DNA of 64,000 nucleotides, taken from positions 682,001-746,000 of the forward strand of contig NZ_JAVIWL010000001.1 of NCBI RefSeq assembly GCF_034314045.1. Reading direction: 5' to 3'. Position 1 is the stretch's first letter. Every line of letters begins with the position of its first letter. The stretch is from Glaciimonas sp. CA11.2 (GTDB lineage Bacteria > Pseudomonadota > Gammaproteobacteria > Burkholderiales > Burkholderiaceae_D). This document shows, one piece after another, positions 35,701 to 45,493 of the stretch. A program made the translations under genes and the position numbers. The notes beneath the pieces were generated by a model, which ran no database searches, was not told where the DNA came from, and saw only the letters and a program-made list of their open reading frames with translations.

Positions 35701-36255
35701 ATCGGCAAGAAGTTCGCCGGTCTTGTCGGTCAATGTATAGCCGTGTGGCACCCCAGAATTGAGCGGCGCGATTTGCAGCAAGCGCGCAAACCAGCTATGA
35801 AAAGTGTCGATGGACAGGCTTTGTGGACTCGACAAAACACGTTCATACAAACCGCGTGCGGCGTGCACAGTTTGCTTCAAGTCGGTTTGCAAGATGCCGC
35901 GCTCCACAAGCAACACGCGCACCTGCTCATCAGACGCCAAAGCCAGATCATGCAGCAGTTCAAGCAAACGGTCGCGCATTTCCTGTGCTGCCTTGCGAGT
36001 GAACGTAATCGCCAGCAGTTCGGAAGGTGCAGCGCCAGCCAATAACAAGCGCAGCATACGTGCTACCAACAACCAGGTTTTGCCGCTGCCAGCACAGGCT
36101 TCCACCACAACGGAATGCTGCGGATCGCAGGCGGCGTTGACGAAGCGCTGCGCTTCTACTGGCACGCCGTTCATTTGATAGGCATGCGGTATTACCATAT
36201 CGACTTGGCCAGCTTGGCCATCATGGTGTATTGATGTTGGAGTGAGGTCATCCAT
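32767..36255 (-). CDS. AddA-like UvrD/Rep helicase-nuclease
   Basis: ATP-dependent DNA helicase with a C-terminal nuclease, 1162 residues. Walker A EACAGSGKTWLL lies near residue 50, ITFTRKAAQEMRDRL is motif Ia, LLDEFQDTNPLQW is motif II (Walker B), VGDPKQSIYRFRRAEP is motif III and LTVHSAKGLEAPIV is motif V. The end has a PD-(D/E)XK nuclease core (VMFEDEVWILDYKRQ). With the AddB-like partner it would process DNA double-strand ends for RecA. ATG 36255 shares a base with the upstream stop (TAATG) and has AAGGGG seven bases upstream. Confidence 0.92.
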   Translation of the reverse strand: MDDLTPTSIHHDGQAGQVDMVIPHAYQMNGVPVEAQRFVNAACDPQHSVVVEACAGSGKTWLLVARMLRLLLAGAAPSELLAITFTRKAAQEMRDRLLELLHDLALASDEQVRVLLVERGILQTDLKQTVHAARGLYERVLSSPQSLSIDTFHSWFARLLQIAPLNSGVPHGYTLTDKTGELLADAYRRFMQSLNNKDNADTKQALLDLYQLVGDGNARKLLNAFVSKRAEWWASSMAPRDLDVPLNWLKELCGDDAKIDARLSLWDDAKLTAKITSIAWLLGQGTATNQKRATAIETALSEGAGLVNFDALCHQFFDDNGNPRGNSKTNNLKKALENNFGVDGISAFDEEFSNVGEALKLLRRRSGERDVLALNRALFVVGDALVDIYQAMKAEQRVFDFADLEWQAYRLLTNPDSAAYIQSRLDSRYKHILLDEFQDTNPLQWSIVRAWLNAYGEDAGQPSVFIVGDPKQSIYRFRRAEPRVFVAARDLLQAQGATVLQANQTRRNATAIIKVLNTSFYANPLFSAQTTLGEEGGAVWRLPLIQQVSAESVEQAPTEPGLRNPLITPREESEDARRRDEGTSVAQALIAARQHVHIKTGSGSRNVRWSDVMLLVKKRTHLGAYENALRHAGIPFVSDRRGGLLESLEISDLIALLTFLITPDDGRALAHVLKSPIFAATDDDLIVLAQRGEKNWWPRLLAAVAERTQAAELAEVASDGLQRAAVLLAHWLDVAPRLSVHDLLDVILHQGQLIERYAQDATALTRNQSIGNIEAFVALALNMDAGRYPSLPKFIDALRVLQNTAESDAPDEASIDASMDAVRILTVHSAKGLEAPIVVLLDANHSDPARDDIGILCDWPQDEDAPVHFSAFGRAADRGAARDKLFAAEDGFKTQEDWNLLYVATTRAKQLLIISGVAGARNSTAGGVTEGSWYARLEWVPETELDALASSGMQVDDVTQNRDAELKFVLPIFDPTALPLKRALTATQNNLPMDDDALLLALTSPFVEDEIAANNDAIDEGIALHALLERLTQHGHWPINVPDVATIARWLPCTPALALIVQQQARTILAQPSLTHFFNPGLHIAARNEMEVMTDVLLRFDRVVMFEDEVWILDYKRQLLDSERAGYQAQLIGYRAAAAQIFVGKTLRTAVITTDGQLWEVA

Positions 36256-39011
36256 TACCATGCCCCTTTGCGGCACAAACCACGTACATCGCAATACTGA
36301 CATACCGACTCGGCACCATTGGCGACCATTGGTGCGCCATCGGAAATCGCCTGCATTGTGTCCTTAATATGCTCTTCCAACATTTTTTGCGCCTGTGCAT
36401 AATCTTGTGCCACTACATCACCGATTTTGTCCTTGGTGATTTCAAGTGCCACGTAATGTGCGGCGTCCACCGACACGTCTGATAACAAACCATAGAATGC
36501 CAATTGATGATCTTCATGGTCTTTTAATTTCTTGTTTAATACGGCAATACTATTCGATTTATAATCCAGCACGGCGCGTTCGCCAGCATCGTTTTGATCA
36601 ATCCGATCCACGCGTCCGTGTAACGTTATTTCGCCCGTTCGCAATGGCAATATTTTTTCATAAGCCTGTTCGCCAAAAACAAAATTCCACCCATTCGCTT
36701 CGCGCTCGTTAGCCCACATTACGTAGGCAGAAATCACTTTCTGCCAACGTGCATAATAGCCGAGCGCCGCCGCATTTTTGGCAATCACCTTGTCGAATAA
36801 TTGCTGCGATATATCGACCAATACAGCAACCCGCTGATCATGGTTATTGGCAATCGCCTCATCGCGAATTGTTTCGTGATAGGTTTCCAAAATCTGATGT
36901 AACCAACCGCCGTAATCCCGCTTTTCCGGCATATCGGAAAGTTCATCAAGGGAAGTCAATCGCAACATCCGTTGCGCAAAAAATTGATACGGGCAAGATA
37001 CGAAACTGTTGTAGCCACTAGAAGATAAACGCGTGGGACGCAACGCGCTAGCAACTGGTGCCGGCATCGCTGCCGGGATCTCGAGCAAACTGCGCTCGAC
37101 AATCGGCGCCCGATGACGCGGTAACGACGCTGCACCCGACCGCGCCAGCGTCAGTTCCAGCCGCTCAATCCACGGGCTTACGGGATTTGGCTCGCCATCC
37201 TGATGCGCTTGCCAGGACAACACAACCAACGGATTCATCGCCAGCAACTCTGCTACATCGCGCATTTGCTGGCGCTGACGACTTTCACGTGTCGCCAGAT
37301 TTAACTCGCGTCGGACAGTATTCGCAAAAAACAGCGTCTCCTGGGGTTGCGAAGGAAGATGACTGCTATCAGCACCAACCATCAACACCGCATCAAAGTG
37401 TCGCAAACGCGCACCGTTCAGTGGAAGCATCACCACGCGTCGATCGATGGCGGGACTGATGAAGCTGGTCTCATCCATTTGCAGGTTGACCAATGCCCGC
37501 CATTCTGAAAATGAGAATAAGGCATCACCTCCTTCATCATCCTCCATGCCAGCAATATTTTGCAGCATCTGCAAAACCTGTTGACCGGCAGGATCAGCGT
37601 TCAGTGCACTTGTCATGCCGAGCACCTCGAACACCGTTCCCGTATTGATCCACCCGCGCAGCGTTTTGCGGCCAGCATATAAGTTCGCTTGCTGCGCCAG
37701 CGTGGCAACCATTTTTTGCGCGTCAGGAAGATCAGTCAGCGCATAAATGACACTATTCCATTCACCCAGTACATTCGCCCTTCGCAGTGCGATTTCGACC
37801 GCCATTACCTGCGCCGATTTATCAGGCATATCAGCCAATGCAAATGGCGACTTCAAAAAATCCAGCAGCGCGGTTGTTTCACCGCGTTGGGTGACAACAT
37901 CAAACCAGGCAGCGATAGCCGATGCCGCGCGCGTGGTCGACAACTTCCAGCCAGTCTCATCAGCAACGTGAACCTGTGCCCGTTCCAGCAAAGCACGTAT
38001 CCGCCGTGCAACGACACGATCTTGCGCCACGATCGCCAGTTGCGTTTTACCTGCGTGCAACCAGTCAAGTACCGTCTGCGCACCCTGCACGGCCTCGTCT
38101 TCGATACTTTGCGCTGCGCATAGGGCGATACCCGGCGGCAATGCAACATTAAATTCTGCCGACGCAAATAAGTCGTCCGGAGGTGTCGGAAGCTGGCTCT
38201 CGGGCGTCGCCGCGACATCAATCAACTCCGGCCATGCAGTGGTATATGCCGAGGCGATAGTGTCAACGCGCCAGTCAAGTGAAATCTGCAAAACGGGCTG
38301 ATATTGTGCGTAAGCCTGCAAAAATGCGCGTTCCATCGGCTCCGGCTCGACCGAACTAATCCATGCTAACGGTGAGTTGGCCTGCGCTGCAAATCGCAGC
38401 ATTTGACCAAAACGCACTGCAAGCGCATCGTCGCCATCGAGCTGACTTTTCCAGATTGACCAGACCAGTTCGGTCTCGTCGGACAGTAGCTCGCGAGAAC
38501 TCGGCGTCAATTCTTCAAGCGCAGTCTGCCAGCGCTGCGCAACGTCGCTCGCATCCTGCATCGACGGCAGCAAGGCCTGCGTCAACTCATCTGATAGGGA
38601 TAACAGCGTTTGCGCCAACGGTAGCAAATCGGTATTTCGCCTCGCGGTAAATATTTTTTTCAGCCAGGCATGCTGTCGTAACTCCGAATACAACCGCATC
38701 AACCGTTCACTACCTGCGCTGGCGATAGGAGCATTCAACGCTGGCGGTAAGGTATCAAGCAGGGCTGATAAGGTATTAATCCGCGGCGGTACAAATGCAC
38801 CCGGTAGTGCGCTCGCCAGTGCCGCTCTTAACAGATGCGCGTGCGCAAATGCCGGAACGACCACTCGCCAGGCAGACAGATCACGATTATTTTCGCCTCC
38901 GCTTTCAAGCGAGGCTGCCGATAAAGCACGCGCCACTTCCGGCCAAAACGCGTTGGAAGGCGGAATAGAGTGCAACGTCAAGCGGGATTTTAATAAAGAC
39001 GGTGGCAACAT
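36255..39011 (-). CDS. AddB-like PD-(D/E)XK nuclease, probable DNA repair protein (TIGR03623 type)
   Basis: A 918-residue partner of the AddA-like helicase. The N-terminus (WRVVVPAFAHAHLLRAALAS) has the inactivated helicase fold without a Walker A motif. The C-terminal nuclease contains HGRVDRIDQ and AVLDYKSN. Cysteines in FVSCPYQFFAQRML and CQYCDVRGLC are placed like the iron-sulfur ligands of AddB. ATG 39011 is chosen; the longer frame adds 42 residues lacking family features. It is coupled to the downstream helicase by a TAATG overlap. Location beside trxA-rho agrees with other Burkholderiales. Confidence 0.88.
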   Translation of the reverse strand: MLPPSLLKSRLTLHSIPPSNAFWPEVARALSAASLESGGENNRDLSAWRVVVPAFAHAHLLRAALASALPGAFVPPRINTLSALLDTLPPALNAPIASAGSERLMRLYSELRQHAWLKKIFTARRNTDLLPLAQTLLSLSDELTQALLPSMQDASDVAQRWQTALEELTPSSRELLSDETELVWSIWKSQLDGDDALAVRFGQMLRFAAQANSPLAWISSVEPEPMERAFLQAYAQYQPVLQISLDWRVDTIASAYTTAWPELIDVAATPESQLPTPPDDLFASAEFNVALPPGIALCAAQSIEDEAVQGAQTVLDWLHAGKTQLAIVAQDRVVARRIRALLERAQVHVADETGWKLSTTRAASAIAAWFDVVTQRGETTALLDFLKSPFALADMPDKSAQVMAVEIALRRANVLGEWNSVIYALTDLPDAQKMVATLAQQANLYAGRKTLRGWINTGTVFEVLGMTSALNADPAGQQVLQMLQNIAGMEDDEGGDALFSFSEWRALVNLQMDETSFISPAIDRRVVMLPLNGARLRHFDAVLMVGADSSHLPSQPQETLFFANTVRRELNLATRESRQRQQMRDVAELLAMNPLVVLSWQAHQDGEPNPVSPWIERLELTLARSGAASLPRHRAPIVERSLLEIPAAMPAPVASALRPTRLSSSGYNSFVSCPYQFFAQRMLRLTSLDELSDMPEKRDYGGWLHQILETYHETIRDEAIANNHDQRVAVLVDISQQLFDKVIAKNAAALGYYARWQKVISAYVMWANEREANGWNFVFGEQAYEKILPLRTGEITLHGRVDRIDQNDAGERAVLDYKSNSIAVLNKKLKDHEDHQLAFYGLLSDVSVDAAHYVALEITKDKIGDVVAQDYAQAQKMLEEHIKDTMQAISDGAPMVANGAESVCQYCDVRGLCRKGAW

Positions 39012-39367
39012 GGACTCACAAAAAATAAGGTGTGGATGAAGCCAGCCACGCAAGAAATCTGCGGTGCTGCTCGTTTTAGCAACAATTGTTTTGCATTTTA
39101 TGCGAGCAATCGGTGAATATAAGTAAAAAATAAGCAAAAAAAGAAGATCGTAGTCTCCCCTTTTTATTAAAATCGGTTATGATTTAACGAACACCCCGCC
39201 GCAACACCATCTAATCACACCCGCAAAACTTGAAGTCCCGCACGGCGCCCCCACTTATTCATTAGAATAGGGACCCAACGCGGGATCCAACGCAGGTAAG
39301 CCGCCCAGGTGAACAGATAAGTTGACTTGGTACACAATCATTTTTTTTCCCTCTTCCAGAGGAACTC

Positions 39368-39694
39368 ATGAGCGAAAACATTAAACATATTACCGATGCA
39401 TCCTTTGAACTAGATGTGCTTAAATCAGACAAACCCGTATTGGTCGATTTTTGGGCCGAATGGTGTGGTCCATGCAAAATGATTGCACCCATTCTGGAAG
39501 AAGTCGCCAAAGAATACGACGGCAAAATCCTGATCGCCAAGATGGACGTTGATGCCAATCAGGCAGTACCTGCCAAATTTGGTATTCGCGGTATTCCAAC
39601 GTTGATTCTGTTCAAAAATGGTGTTGCCGCTGCTCAAAAGGTAGGCGCTTTAGCAAAAGGGCAGTTAACATCTTTCATCGATAGCAATATTTGA
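39368..39694 (+). CDS. trxA: Thioredoxin
   Basis: Cytoplasmic dithiol reductant of 108 residues. Active site WCGPCK is at about residues 34-39, with [19 protein letters not shown] as the classic strand-helix, conserved cis-Pro in [11 protein letters not shown], and Asp in [16 protein letters not shown] precedes the ATG. It is followed by a strong GC-rich hairpin and then rho, the conserved trxA-rho pair. Confidence 0.97.
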   Translation: MSENIKHITDASFELDVLKSDKPVLVDFWAEWCGPCKMIAPILEEVAKEYDGKILIAKMDVDANQAVPAKFGIRGIPTLILFKNGVAAAQKVGALAKGQLTSFIDSNI

Positions 39695-39712
39695 TGTAAA
39701 CTAGTCGACATT

Positions 39713-39745
39713 GCGGTGGTGCGCCCGCGCCGCCGCTTATATTTT
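39713..39745 (+). terminator. Terminator-like hairpin after trxA
   Basis: GCGGTGGTGC (39713-39722) and GCGCCGCCGC (39727-39736) form ten pairs (two G-U) closing a 4-nt loop, followed by TTATATTTT. The stem is very stable but the U tract is imperfect, so partial read-through into rho is possible. Confidence 0.65.
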
Positions 39746-39865
39746 CAGAGATACAGTACAATTTAAGTACGAGTAATGTAGAGACACAGTACAAGCAAGA
39801 TACTACTCACACCACGAAGTCCCCTCCCCCACCAGACAATTCCCACCCCGGGATACTCATATACT

Positions 39866-41128
39866 ATGCATTTATCCGAATTAAAGGCGCTACACGTCTC
39901 AGCACTGCTAGAAATGGCAATTGGCCTAGACATTGATAACGCCGCGCGCTTGCGCAAACAAGAACTGATGTTCGCCATTTTGAAAAAACGCGCGAAATCA
40001 GGAGAACAAATTTTTGGCGATGGCGCGCTTGAAGTCCTGCCTGATGGCTTTGGCTTTCTGCGCTCGCCCGACGCCAGTTACATGGCGTCCACTGACGACA
40101 TTTATATCTCGCCCTCACAAATCCGCCGTTTCAATTTACACACCGGCGATTCGATTGAAGGCGAGGTCCGCACACCGAAAGATGGCGAACGCTATTTCGC
40201 ACTGGTCAAAGTTGACAAGGTCAACGGCGAATCACCAGAAGCGTCGAAACACCGCATTCTGTTTGAAAACCTGACGCCACTGCATCCGAACAAGCCACTT
40301 CCGCTAGAGCGCGATATGCGCGGTGAAGAAAACATTACGGGTCGCATCATCGATATGATCGCGCCTATCGGTAAAGGCCAACGCGGTTTGTTGGTGGCAT
40401 CGCCAAAATCCGGTAAATCGGTCATGCTGCAACACATTGCGCATGCGATTACGACCAACCATCCCGACACTGTGATGATCGTCTTGCTGATCGACGAGCG
40501 TCCTGAAGAAGTGACCGAAATGCAGCGCTCAGTGCGCGGTGAAGTCGTCGCGTCGACTTTCGATGAACCCGCAACTCGCCACGTTCAGGTTGCTGAAATG
40601 GTGCTTGAAAAAGCCAAGCGCCTCGTTGAGATGAAAAAAGACGTTGTGATTCTGCTGGATTCGATCACCCGTCTGGCCCGTGCTTACAATACCGTGATCC
40701 CTGCTTCCGGCAAGGTATTGACCGGTGGTGTTGATGCAAATGCACTACAACGTCCAAAACGTTTCTTTGGCGCGGCCCGTAACATCGAAGAAGGCGGCTC
40801 GCTGACCATCATCGCAACGGCGCTTATCGAAACCGGTAGCCGCATGGATGACGTGATTTACGAAGAGTTCAAAGGTACCGGTAACATGGAGGTCCACCTT
40901 GAGCGTCGCCTTGCAGAAAAACGCGTTTATCCGTCGATTAATCTGAACAAATCCGGCACCCGCCGTGAAGAATTGCTAATCAAGCCAGATCAGCTGCAAA
41001 AAATCTGGGTATTGCGCAAGTTGCTGTATAGCATGGATGAAATCGAAGCGATGGAATTCATCCTCGACAAAATCAAATCAACGAAGACCAATCTGGAATT
41101 CTTCGACATGATGCGACGCGGTAACTAA
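39866..41128 (+). CDS. rho: Transcription termination factor Rho
   Basis: Hexameric RNA-dependent helicase terminating transcription, 420 residues. N-terminal [18 protein letters not shown] and the cold-shock-like RNA-binding part [15 protein letters not shown]. The ATPase core has Walker [13 protein letters not shown] (about residue 180), [17 protein letters not shown], Walker [18 protein letters not shown]-loop [21 protein letters not shown], and R-loop [11 protein letters not shown]. Full length and no insert. It is separated from trxA by 171 bp containing a hairpin and a possible leader. Confidence 0.98.
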   Translation: MHLSELKALHVSALLEMAIGLDIDNAARLRKQELMFAILKKRAKSGEQIFGDGALEVLPDGFGFLRSPDASYMASTDDIYISPSQIRRFNLHTGDSIEGEVRTPKDGERYFALVKVDKVNGESPEASKHRILFENLTPLHPNKPLPLERDMRGEENITGRIIDMIAPIGKGQRGLLVASPKSGKSVMLQHIAHAITTNHPDTVMIVLLIDERPEEVTEMQRSVRGEVVASTFDEPATRHVQVAEMVLEKAKRLVEMKKDVVILLDSITRLARAYNTVIPASGKVLTGGVDANALQRPKRFFGAARNIEEGGSLTIIATALIETGSRMDDVIYEEFKGTGNMEVHLERRLAEKRVYPSINLNKSGTRREELLIKPDQLQKIWVLRKLLYSMDEIEAMEFILDKIKSTKTNLEFFDMMRRGN

Positions 41129-41204
41129 TCAATTGGATCAATTTGGGCCTTCGTCATAACTGATGACAATAAGCTCAAATCGAAACAATTGAAGCAAAAT
41201 GTGT

Positions 41205-41243
41205 AAAGGGTCTGACATGCGAAAGCTTGCCGGACCCTTTTTT
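41205..41243 (+). terminator. Rho-independent terminator after rho
   Basis: AAAGGGTC (41205-41212) pairs with GACCCTTT (41233-41240), and a run of six T residues ends at 41243. The loop contains a smaller GC/GAAAGCTT stem. Confidence 0.8.
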
Positions 41244-41576
41244 GTAACTGCAATCTGCTAACCAACATTTTACCAAATCGGCCTGAGGCCATGAAGAGCG
41301 GCTAAAAAACTCTTAAACCCAAGCAATTTTTTCTATTGCCTGTAGACATAATCGACCGATGAGAACAGAATTATGGAACGTGCAAACACGCAGTTTTAAT
41401 TAACAAATAACTAACAGCAAGAGACCTTAAGAAGTTCAAGAATGCCATCCTCGCATTACTCGTTAAACAATATCCTCATTTGAAGATCGAAAACTCACCT
41501 CTTGGCCTCGGTATTCCCAACGGCTAAGTAAAACAACAATACTAATCTTCAACTTTAATTTTCTGGCGGAAAAAAC
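41244..41576 (+). other. Intergenic region before the MFS gene, with a possible coding relic
   Basis: A plus-strand open frame between stops at 41408 and 41525 ends ...AILALLVKQYPHLKIENSP, then LGLGIPNG and TAA. It looks protein-like but has no start codon and no known match by eye, so it may be the 3' remnant of a lost gene. The region must also carry the MFS promoter; none is clear. Confidence 0.3.
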
Positions 41577-42875
41577 ATGACAATCACCAAGTCCAGCCCA
41601 TCAAAAGTCGCTACCGTCCTGCGCGTTACCAGCGGTAACTTCATGGAAATGTTCGATTTTTTCCTCTTTGGGTTCTACGCAACGTACATCGCAAAGACCT
41701 TTTTTCCTGCGAGTGATGAATTTGCATCACTGATGCTGACTTTTATGACCTTTGGCGCAGGATTTTTGATGCGTCCTTTAGGAGCAATCATTCTGGGTGC
41801 ATACGTTGACCGCATTGGCCGACGCAAAGGGTTGATCGTTACCCTCGCACTCATGGCAATCGGCACCATGCTGATCGCCTTTGTTCCTGGCTACGCCACC
41901 ATCGGCTATCTGGCTCCATTTCTGGTGTTAGTCGGTCGCCTTCTCCAGGGCTTTTCTGCTGGTGTTGAACTTGGCGGCGTTTCTGTCTACCTGTCCGAAA
42001 TGGCAACTCCCGGTCGCAAGGGATTTTATGTTAGTTGGCAATCGGCAAGCCAACAAGTCGCGATCATTTTCGCTGCAGCCCTCGGTTATGGCCTTCAGGT
42101 CTGGCTTCAGCCCGCTCAAATCGCTGACTGGGGCTGGCGCATCCCATTCTTTATCGGTTGCATGATCGTGCCTGTATTGTTTGTCATACGCCGCTCGCTG
42201 CAGGAAACAGAAGAATTTTTGGCCCGTAAGACGAAACCGAACATGCGCGAGATTTTGCGCTCGATGGTCGATAACTGGGGTCTTGTGGTGGCTGGCATGA
42301 TGCTGGTATCGATGACAACCGTCTCGTTCTACCTCATCACCGTCTACACACCGACATTCGGTAAATCGGTGTTGAAACTCAGCACCACAGACGCGTTGGT
42401 TGTCACCTTTTGCATCGGTATCTCCAACTTTATCTGGCTCCCGATAATGGGCGCATTATCTGATCGCATAGGTCGCCGTCCTTTACTGCTGGTATTTACG
42501 GTCCTTACCATCCTCACCGCCTATCCAACCTTATCCTGGCTGGTCGCAGCACCGAGTTTTGAGCGGATGCTGATTGTTGAGTTATGGTTGTCATTTTTAT
42601 ATGCAAGTTACAATGGTGCGATGGTCGTAGCACTGACCGAAGTCATGCCGGTGGATGTCCGTACTGTTGGTTTTTCTCTGGCGTATAGCCTTGCAACTGC
42701 CATTTTTGGTGGTTTTACACCAGCGATTGCGACTGGCTTGATTCAAATGACCGGTAACAAAGCTGCGCCGGGTCTGTGGATGAGCTTTGCCGCCATCTGT
42801 GGTCTGATCGCAACACTGGTACTGTATCGAAAAAGTGGCAACCAACGCACATCGGCAGTAAAAGCATCAGCCTGA
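41577..42875 (+). CDS. MFS transporter, metabolite:H+ symporter (MHS) family, citrate-type
   Basis: A 432-residue inner-membrane carrier with twelve helices. [20 protein letters not shown] is the MHS N-terminal signature. The loop motifs DRIGRRKG (loop 2-3) and SDRIGRRPL (loop 8-9) are MFS signatures, and [23 protein letters not shown] carries helix 4. Closest recalled members carry citrate or tricarballylate; the substrate is inferred. It stands between rho and rpmE2, which are usually adjacent, and follows a strong terminator, so it is an independently transcribed insertion. GGCGGAAA precedes the ATG. Confidence 0.88.
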   Translation: MTITKSSPSKVATVLRVTSGNFMEMFDFFLFGFYATYIAKTFFPASDEFASLMLTFMTFGAGFLMRPLGAIILGAYVDRIGRRKGLIVTLALMAIGTMLIAFVPGYATIGYLAPFLVLVGRLLQGFSAGVELGGVSVYLSEMATPGRKGFYVSWQSASQQVAIIFAAALGYGLQVWLQPAQIADWGWRIPFFIGCMIVPVLFVIRRSLQETEEFLARKTKPNMREILRSMVDNWGLVVAGMMLVSMTTVSFYLITVYTPTFGKSVLKLSTTDALVVTFCIGISNFIWLPIMGALSDRIGRRPLLLVFTVLTILTAYPTLSWLVAAPSFERMLIVELWLSFLYASYNGAMVVALTEVMPVDVRTVGFSLAYSLATAIFGGFTPAIATGLIQMTGNKAAPGLWMSFAAICGLIATLVLYRKSGNQRTSAVKASA

Positions 42876-43119
42876 GTCGACAGGCGCTAACAAGGCGCTT
42901 CGTTAATCTTGCAAGATAAAAAGAAGGTAGCACTCGGGGCTGACCGCAATTTGTTGCCGGTCAGCCTATGAATTCGCTCCTCATGACTGAATCCACAGAA
43001 TACATGTCGTTTTACTGTATAATCGCGTGTTTTCCACCTTGGCAAGTGATCGACAATCGGGTCAAGAAGCATGGCGACCGACGAAGTGACGATTGGCTAC
43101 CGAATTTTTAGAGGCAATT

Positions 43120-43389
43120 ATGAAAGACGGCATTCACCCAAATTATCGTGAAGTTTTATTCCAAGACATGTCTTGCGATTTTAAATTCGTCACACGTTCG
43201 ACTATTCAAACACGCGAAACAGCAAACTTCGAAGGTAAAGACTATCCTCTAGTGAAGATTGAAGTTTCTTCGGAATCGCACCCGTTCTACACTGGTCAAC
43301 ATAAAATCGTTGATACAGCTGGTCGTGTCGACAAATTCCGTAAGAAATTCGGTACTGTTGGTTCGAAAACATCCGTCGCTGCAGGTTAA
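43120..43389 (+). CDS. rpmE2: 50S ribosomal protein L31, type B
   Basis: Large-subunit ribosomal protein of 89 residues. [20 protein letters not shown] and [24 protein letters not shown] are diagnostic of type B L31. Only one Cys is present, so it is the zinc-free form lacking the CxxC pairs. ATG 43120 follows AGAGGCAATT; the longer frame to 43093 is not family-like. An upstream TATAAT at 43018-43023 is a plausible -10. A perfect terminator follows the gene. Confidence 0.96.
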   Translation: MKDGIHPNYREVLFQDMSCDFKFVTRSTIQTRETANFEGKDYPLVKIEVSSESHPFYTGQHKIVDTAGRVDKFRKKFGTVGSKTSVAAG

Positions 43390-43414
43390 TTCCTATCAGC
43401 GTAGTCGATGTTTC

Positions 43415-43441
43415 AAAAAGGCAGCTATGGCTGCCTTTTTT
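43415..43441 (+). terminator. Rho-independent terminator after rpmE2
   Basis: AAAAAGGCAGC (43415-43425), loop TATG, GCTGCCTTTTTT (43430-43441): an 11-bp stem ending in a T run. The A/T symmetry also allows use from the other strand. Confidence 0.92.
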
Positions 43442-43669
43442 AATTTCAGCAACGCATTCCTCATCCAATGCATTGCCACTTGCAAGTGATGTCTGGCAAG
43501 GCTAGTTGAAGTCAACTGATACTGGCAAAACGTAAGCGATAGTAAGTGATGTCTCACGCAACCAGCGAATCGCTATAATTGCCAAAGACTTTCTACCCGA
43601 TACGCTGTGCCCTATGCCGTTTTTGCGGCACAATACTCCCCCAACTTACTATTCTCATAAAGCCATATC

Positions 43670-45442
43670 GTGATGAAGCCAGTCCGCCTTCCCGCTTCTG
43701 CCACCAGCGCATTGCCACGCTGGGGATTATGGGCGCTTGGTCTACTCTATATATTGCCCGGCTTGTTTGGTCGCGACCCGTGGAAAAATGAGGATGCATC
43801 GAGCTTTGGGATCATGTGGACCATGGCGCACGGCAGCTTCAATACGTGGCTGGCACCACAAATCGCGGGTTTACCTATGCCAGGAGAAAGCCCGTTAACC
43901 TTTTGGATTGGTGCCATCTGCATCAAATTATTCGGCTGGTTATTAGGCGATCCATTGGCAGCCCGGCTGTCCACGATTATTTTCTTTTTAATTGGCTCAC
44001 TATCTGTTTGGCATGCCACGTACTTGCTAGGACGCCGCAGTGAAGCGCAGCCGCTTCGACTGGCATTTGGCGGCCAACCCGAGCCAAGGGACTTTGGTCG
44101 CACGCTCGCGGATGGCGCGTTCCTCATTTATCTGGGATGTTTGGGGCTGCTATTACACAGCCACGAAACGACCGCAAAAAGCCTGCAGATGTCGCTGGTT
44201 GCCTATGCCATCTATCTCGCTGTCCGTTTGTTCGATGCGCCTGCCACCGGATCAAGTACAAAACCATCCAACACCGAAAATCCGAATTCCTTAGCACTCC
44301 ATAGCGCAGCATTACTCGGCATAGCACTTGGTCTACTGACGTTGACCCGTGGTTGGGGTGTCCCGGTTGCTATCCTTGCAGGCTTAATCGGCCTTGCTCT
44401 GTTACGTCAAAAATCTATCGCCATACACCTGCTATGCGTCACTTTACCGGTCGCTATCGCGATTAGTGGCGCATGGTTCGTCGCTGGATATTATTACCTC
44501 CCCGAAGGTAATAATTACGCCTTATGGCAAGAACAAAATCTGCAGCAATTCGGCTGGCCGTCGTTACACGCTTTCGCCTATTACTTCAAATATGGCATTT
44601 GGTTCGCATGGCCCGCGTGGCCGTTCGCTGGCTGGGCTGTCTACGCCTGGCGTCAACAACGCAAAGCGCTCCATATCGCGCTACCCCTCGCATTCTTTAT
44701 CAGTCTGAGCGTCATGATGTTGCTGATGCCACGGCCTGATGAAGGCGTGTTGTTGCCACTGTTACCAGCGCTCGTAATTCTGGCAGCGTTTGGCTTGCCG
44801 ACCATGAAGCGTGGTGCCATTAATGCGGTTGACTGGTTCTCCGTGATGACACTCAGCACCTGCGCCGCGTTCATCTGGATCGGATGGATTGCTAAAGAAA
44901 CCGGTTGGCCCGCACAAATTGCCAAAAATGCTTACAAGCTGGCTCCAGGATTCAAACCCGGCTTTAATCTGACCGCCGTCGTCATTGCCGCTCTCGGCTC
45001 AATCTGTTGGATTCTGTTGGTTAACTGGCGTCTTTCAAGACGACCGGCGGTACTCTGGCGCGCCGTAGTATTGTCATCCGGCGGCGTCGTATTATGCTGG
45101 TTATTACTGATGACACTATGGCTACCGTGGATCAACTACGGCAAAAGTTATGCCGGTGTCGCTGAGCAAATCAACACGCATTTACCAACGGTCAAACAAT
45201 GTGTCGATACCAATGTGGGTCCGGCGCAACGCGCCTCGTTTGCCTATTTTGGTAGCGTCCCTTTTTCCGCTTTAAGCCAGGAGCGCTGCGACTATTTGCT
45301 TTATCAAGATAACAACAGAACCAAATCCGACGATGCCGCCATTAAACGCGCCTTTGGCGGTCGCTGGAAATTACTTTGGACCGGACGACGCCCATCGGAT
45401 CGTGATGAACGTTTCCGCTTATATCAACGCGTTGGTAACTAA
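43670..45442 (+). CDS. Glycosyltransferase family 39-like membrane protein
   Basis: Integral membrane transferase of 590 residues with about twelve hydrophobic helices and the GT-C type first loop LFGRDPWKNEDASSFGIMWT, whose acidic residues stand where ArnT/PMT proteins keep catalytic Asp/Glu. Further pieces are TWLAPQIAGLPMPGESPLTFW and a C-terminal periplasmic domain with VKQCVDTNVGPAQRASFAYF. Such enzymes move sugars from polyprenyl phosphate carriers to lipid A, proteins or glycans in the periplasm. Acceptor and sugar are unknown. The gene lies alone between L31 and a MATE gene on the same strand. Confidence 0.8.
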   Translation: MMKPVRLPASATSALPRWGLWALGLLYILPGLFGRDPWKNEDASSFGIMWTMAHGSFNTWLAPQIAGLPMPGESPLTFWIGAICIKLFGWLLGDPLAARLSTIIFFLIGSLSVWHATYLLGRRSEAQPLRLAFGGQPEPRDFGRTLADGAFLIYLGCLGLLLHSHETTAKSLQMSLVAYAIYLAVRLFDAPATGSSTKPSNTENPNSLALHSAALLGIALGLLTLTRGWGVPVAILAGLIGLALLRQKSIAIHLLCVTLPVAIAISGAWFVAGYYYLPEGNNYALWQEQNLQQFGWPSLHAFAYYFKYGIWFAWPAWPFAGWAVYAWRQQRKALHIALPLAFFISLSVMMLLMPRPDEGVLLPLLPALVILAAFGLPTMKRGAINAVDWFSVMTLSTCAAFIWIGWIAKETGWPAQIAKNAYKLAPGFKPGFNLTAVVIAALGSICWILLVNWRLSRRPAVLWRAVVLSSGGVVLCWLLLMTLWLPWINYGKSYAGVAEQINTHLPTVKQCVDTNVGPAQRASFAYFGSVPFSALSQERCDYLLYQDNNRTKSDDAAIKRAFGGRWKLLWTGRRPSDRDERFRLYQRVGN

Positions 45443-45493
45443 GCAGCCGCCCCCTACCATTAGCCGAACATACTATTAACCAACGAGCAGAAC

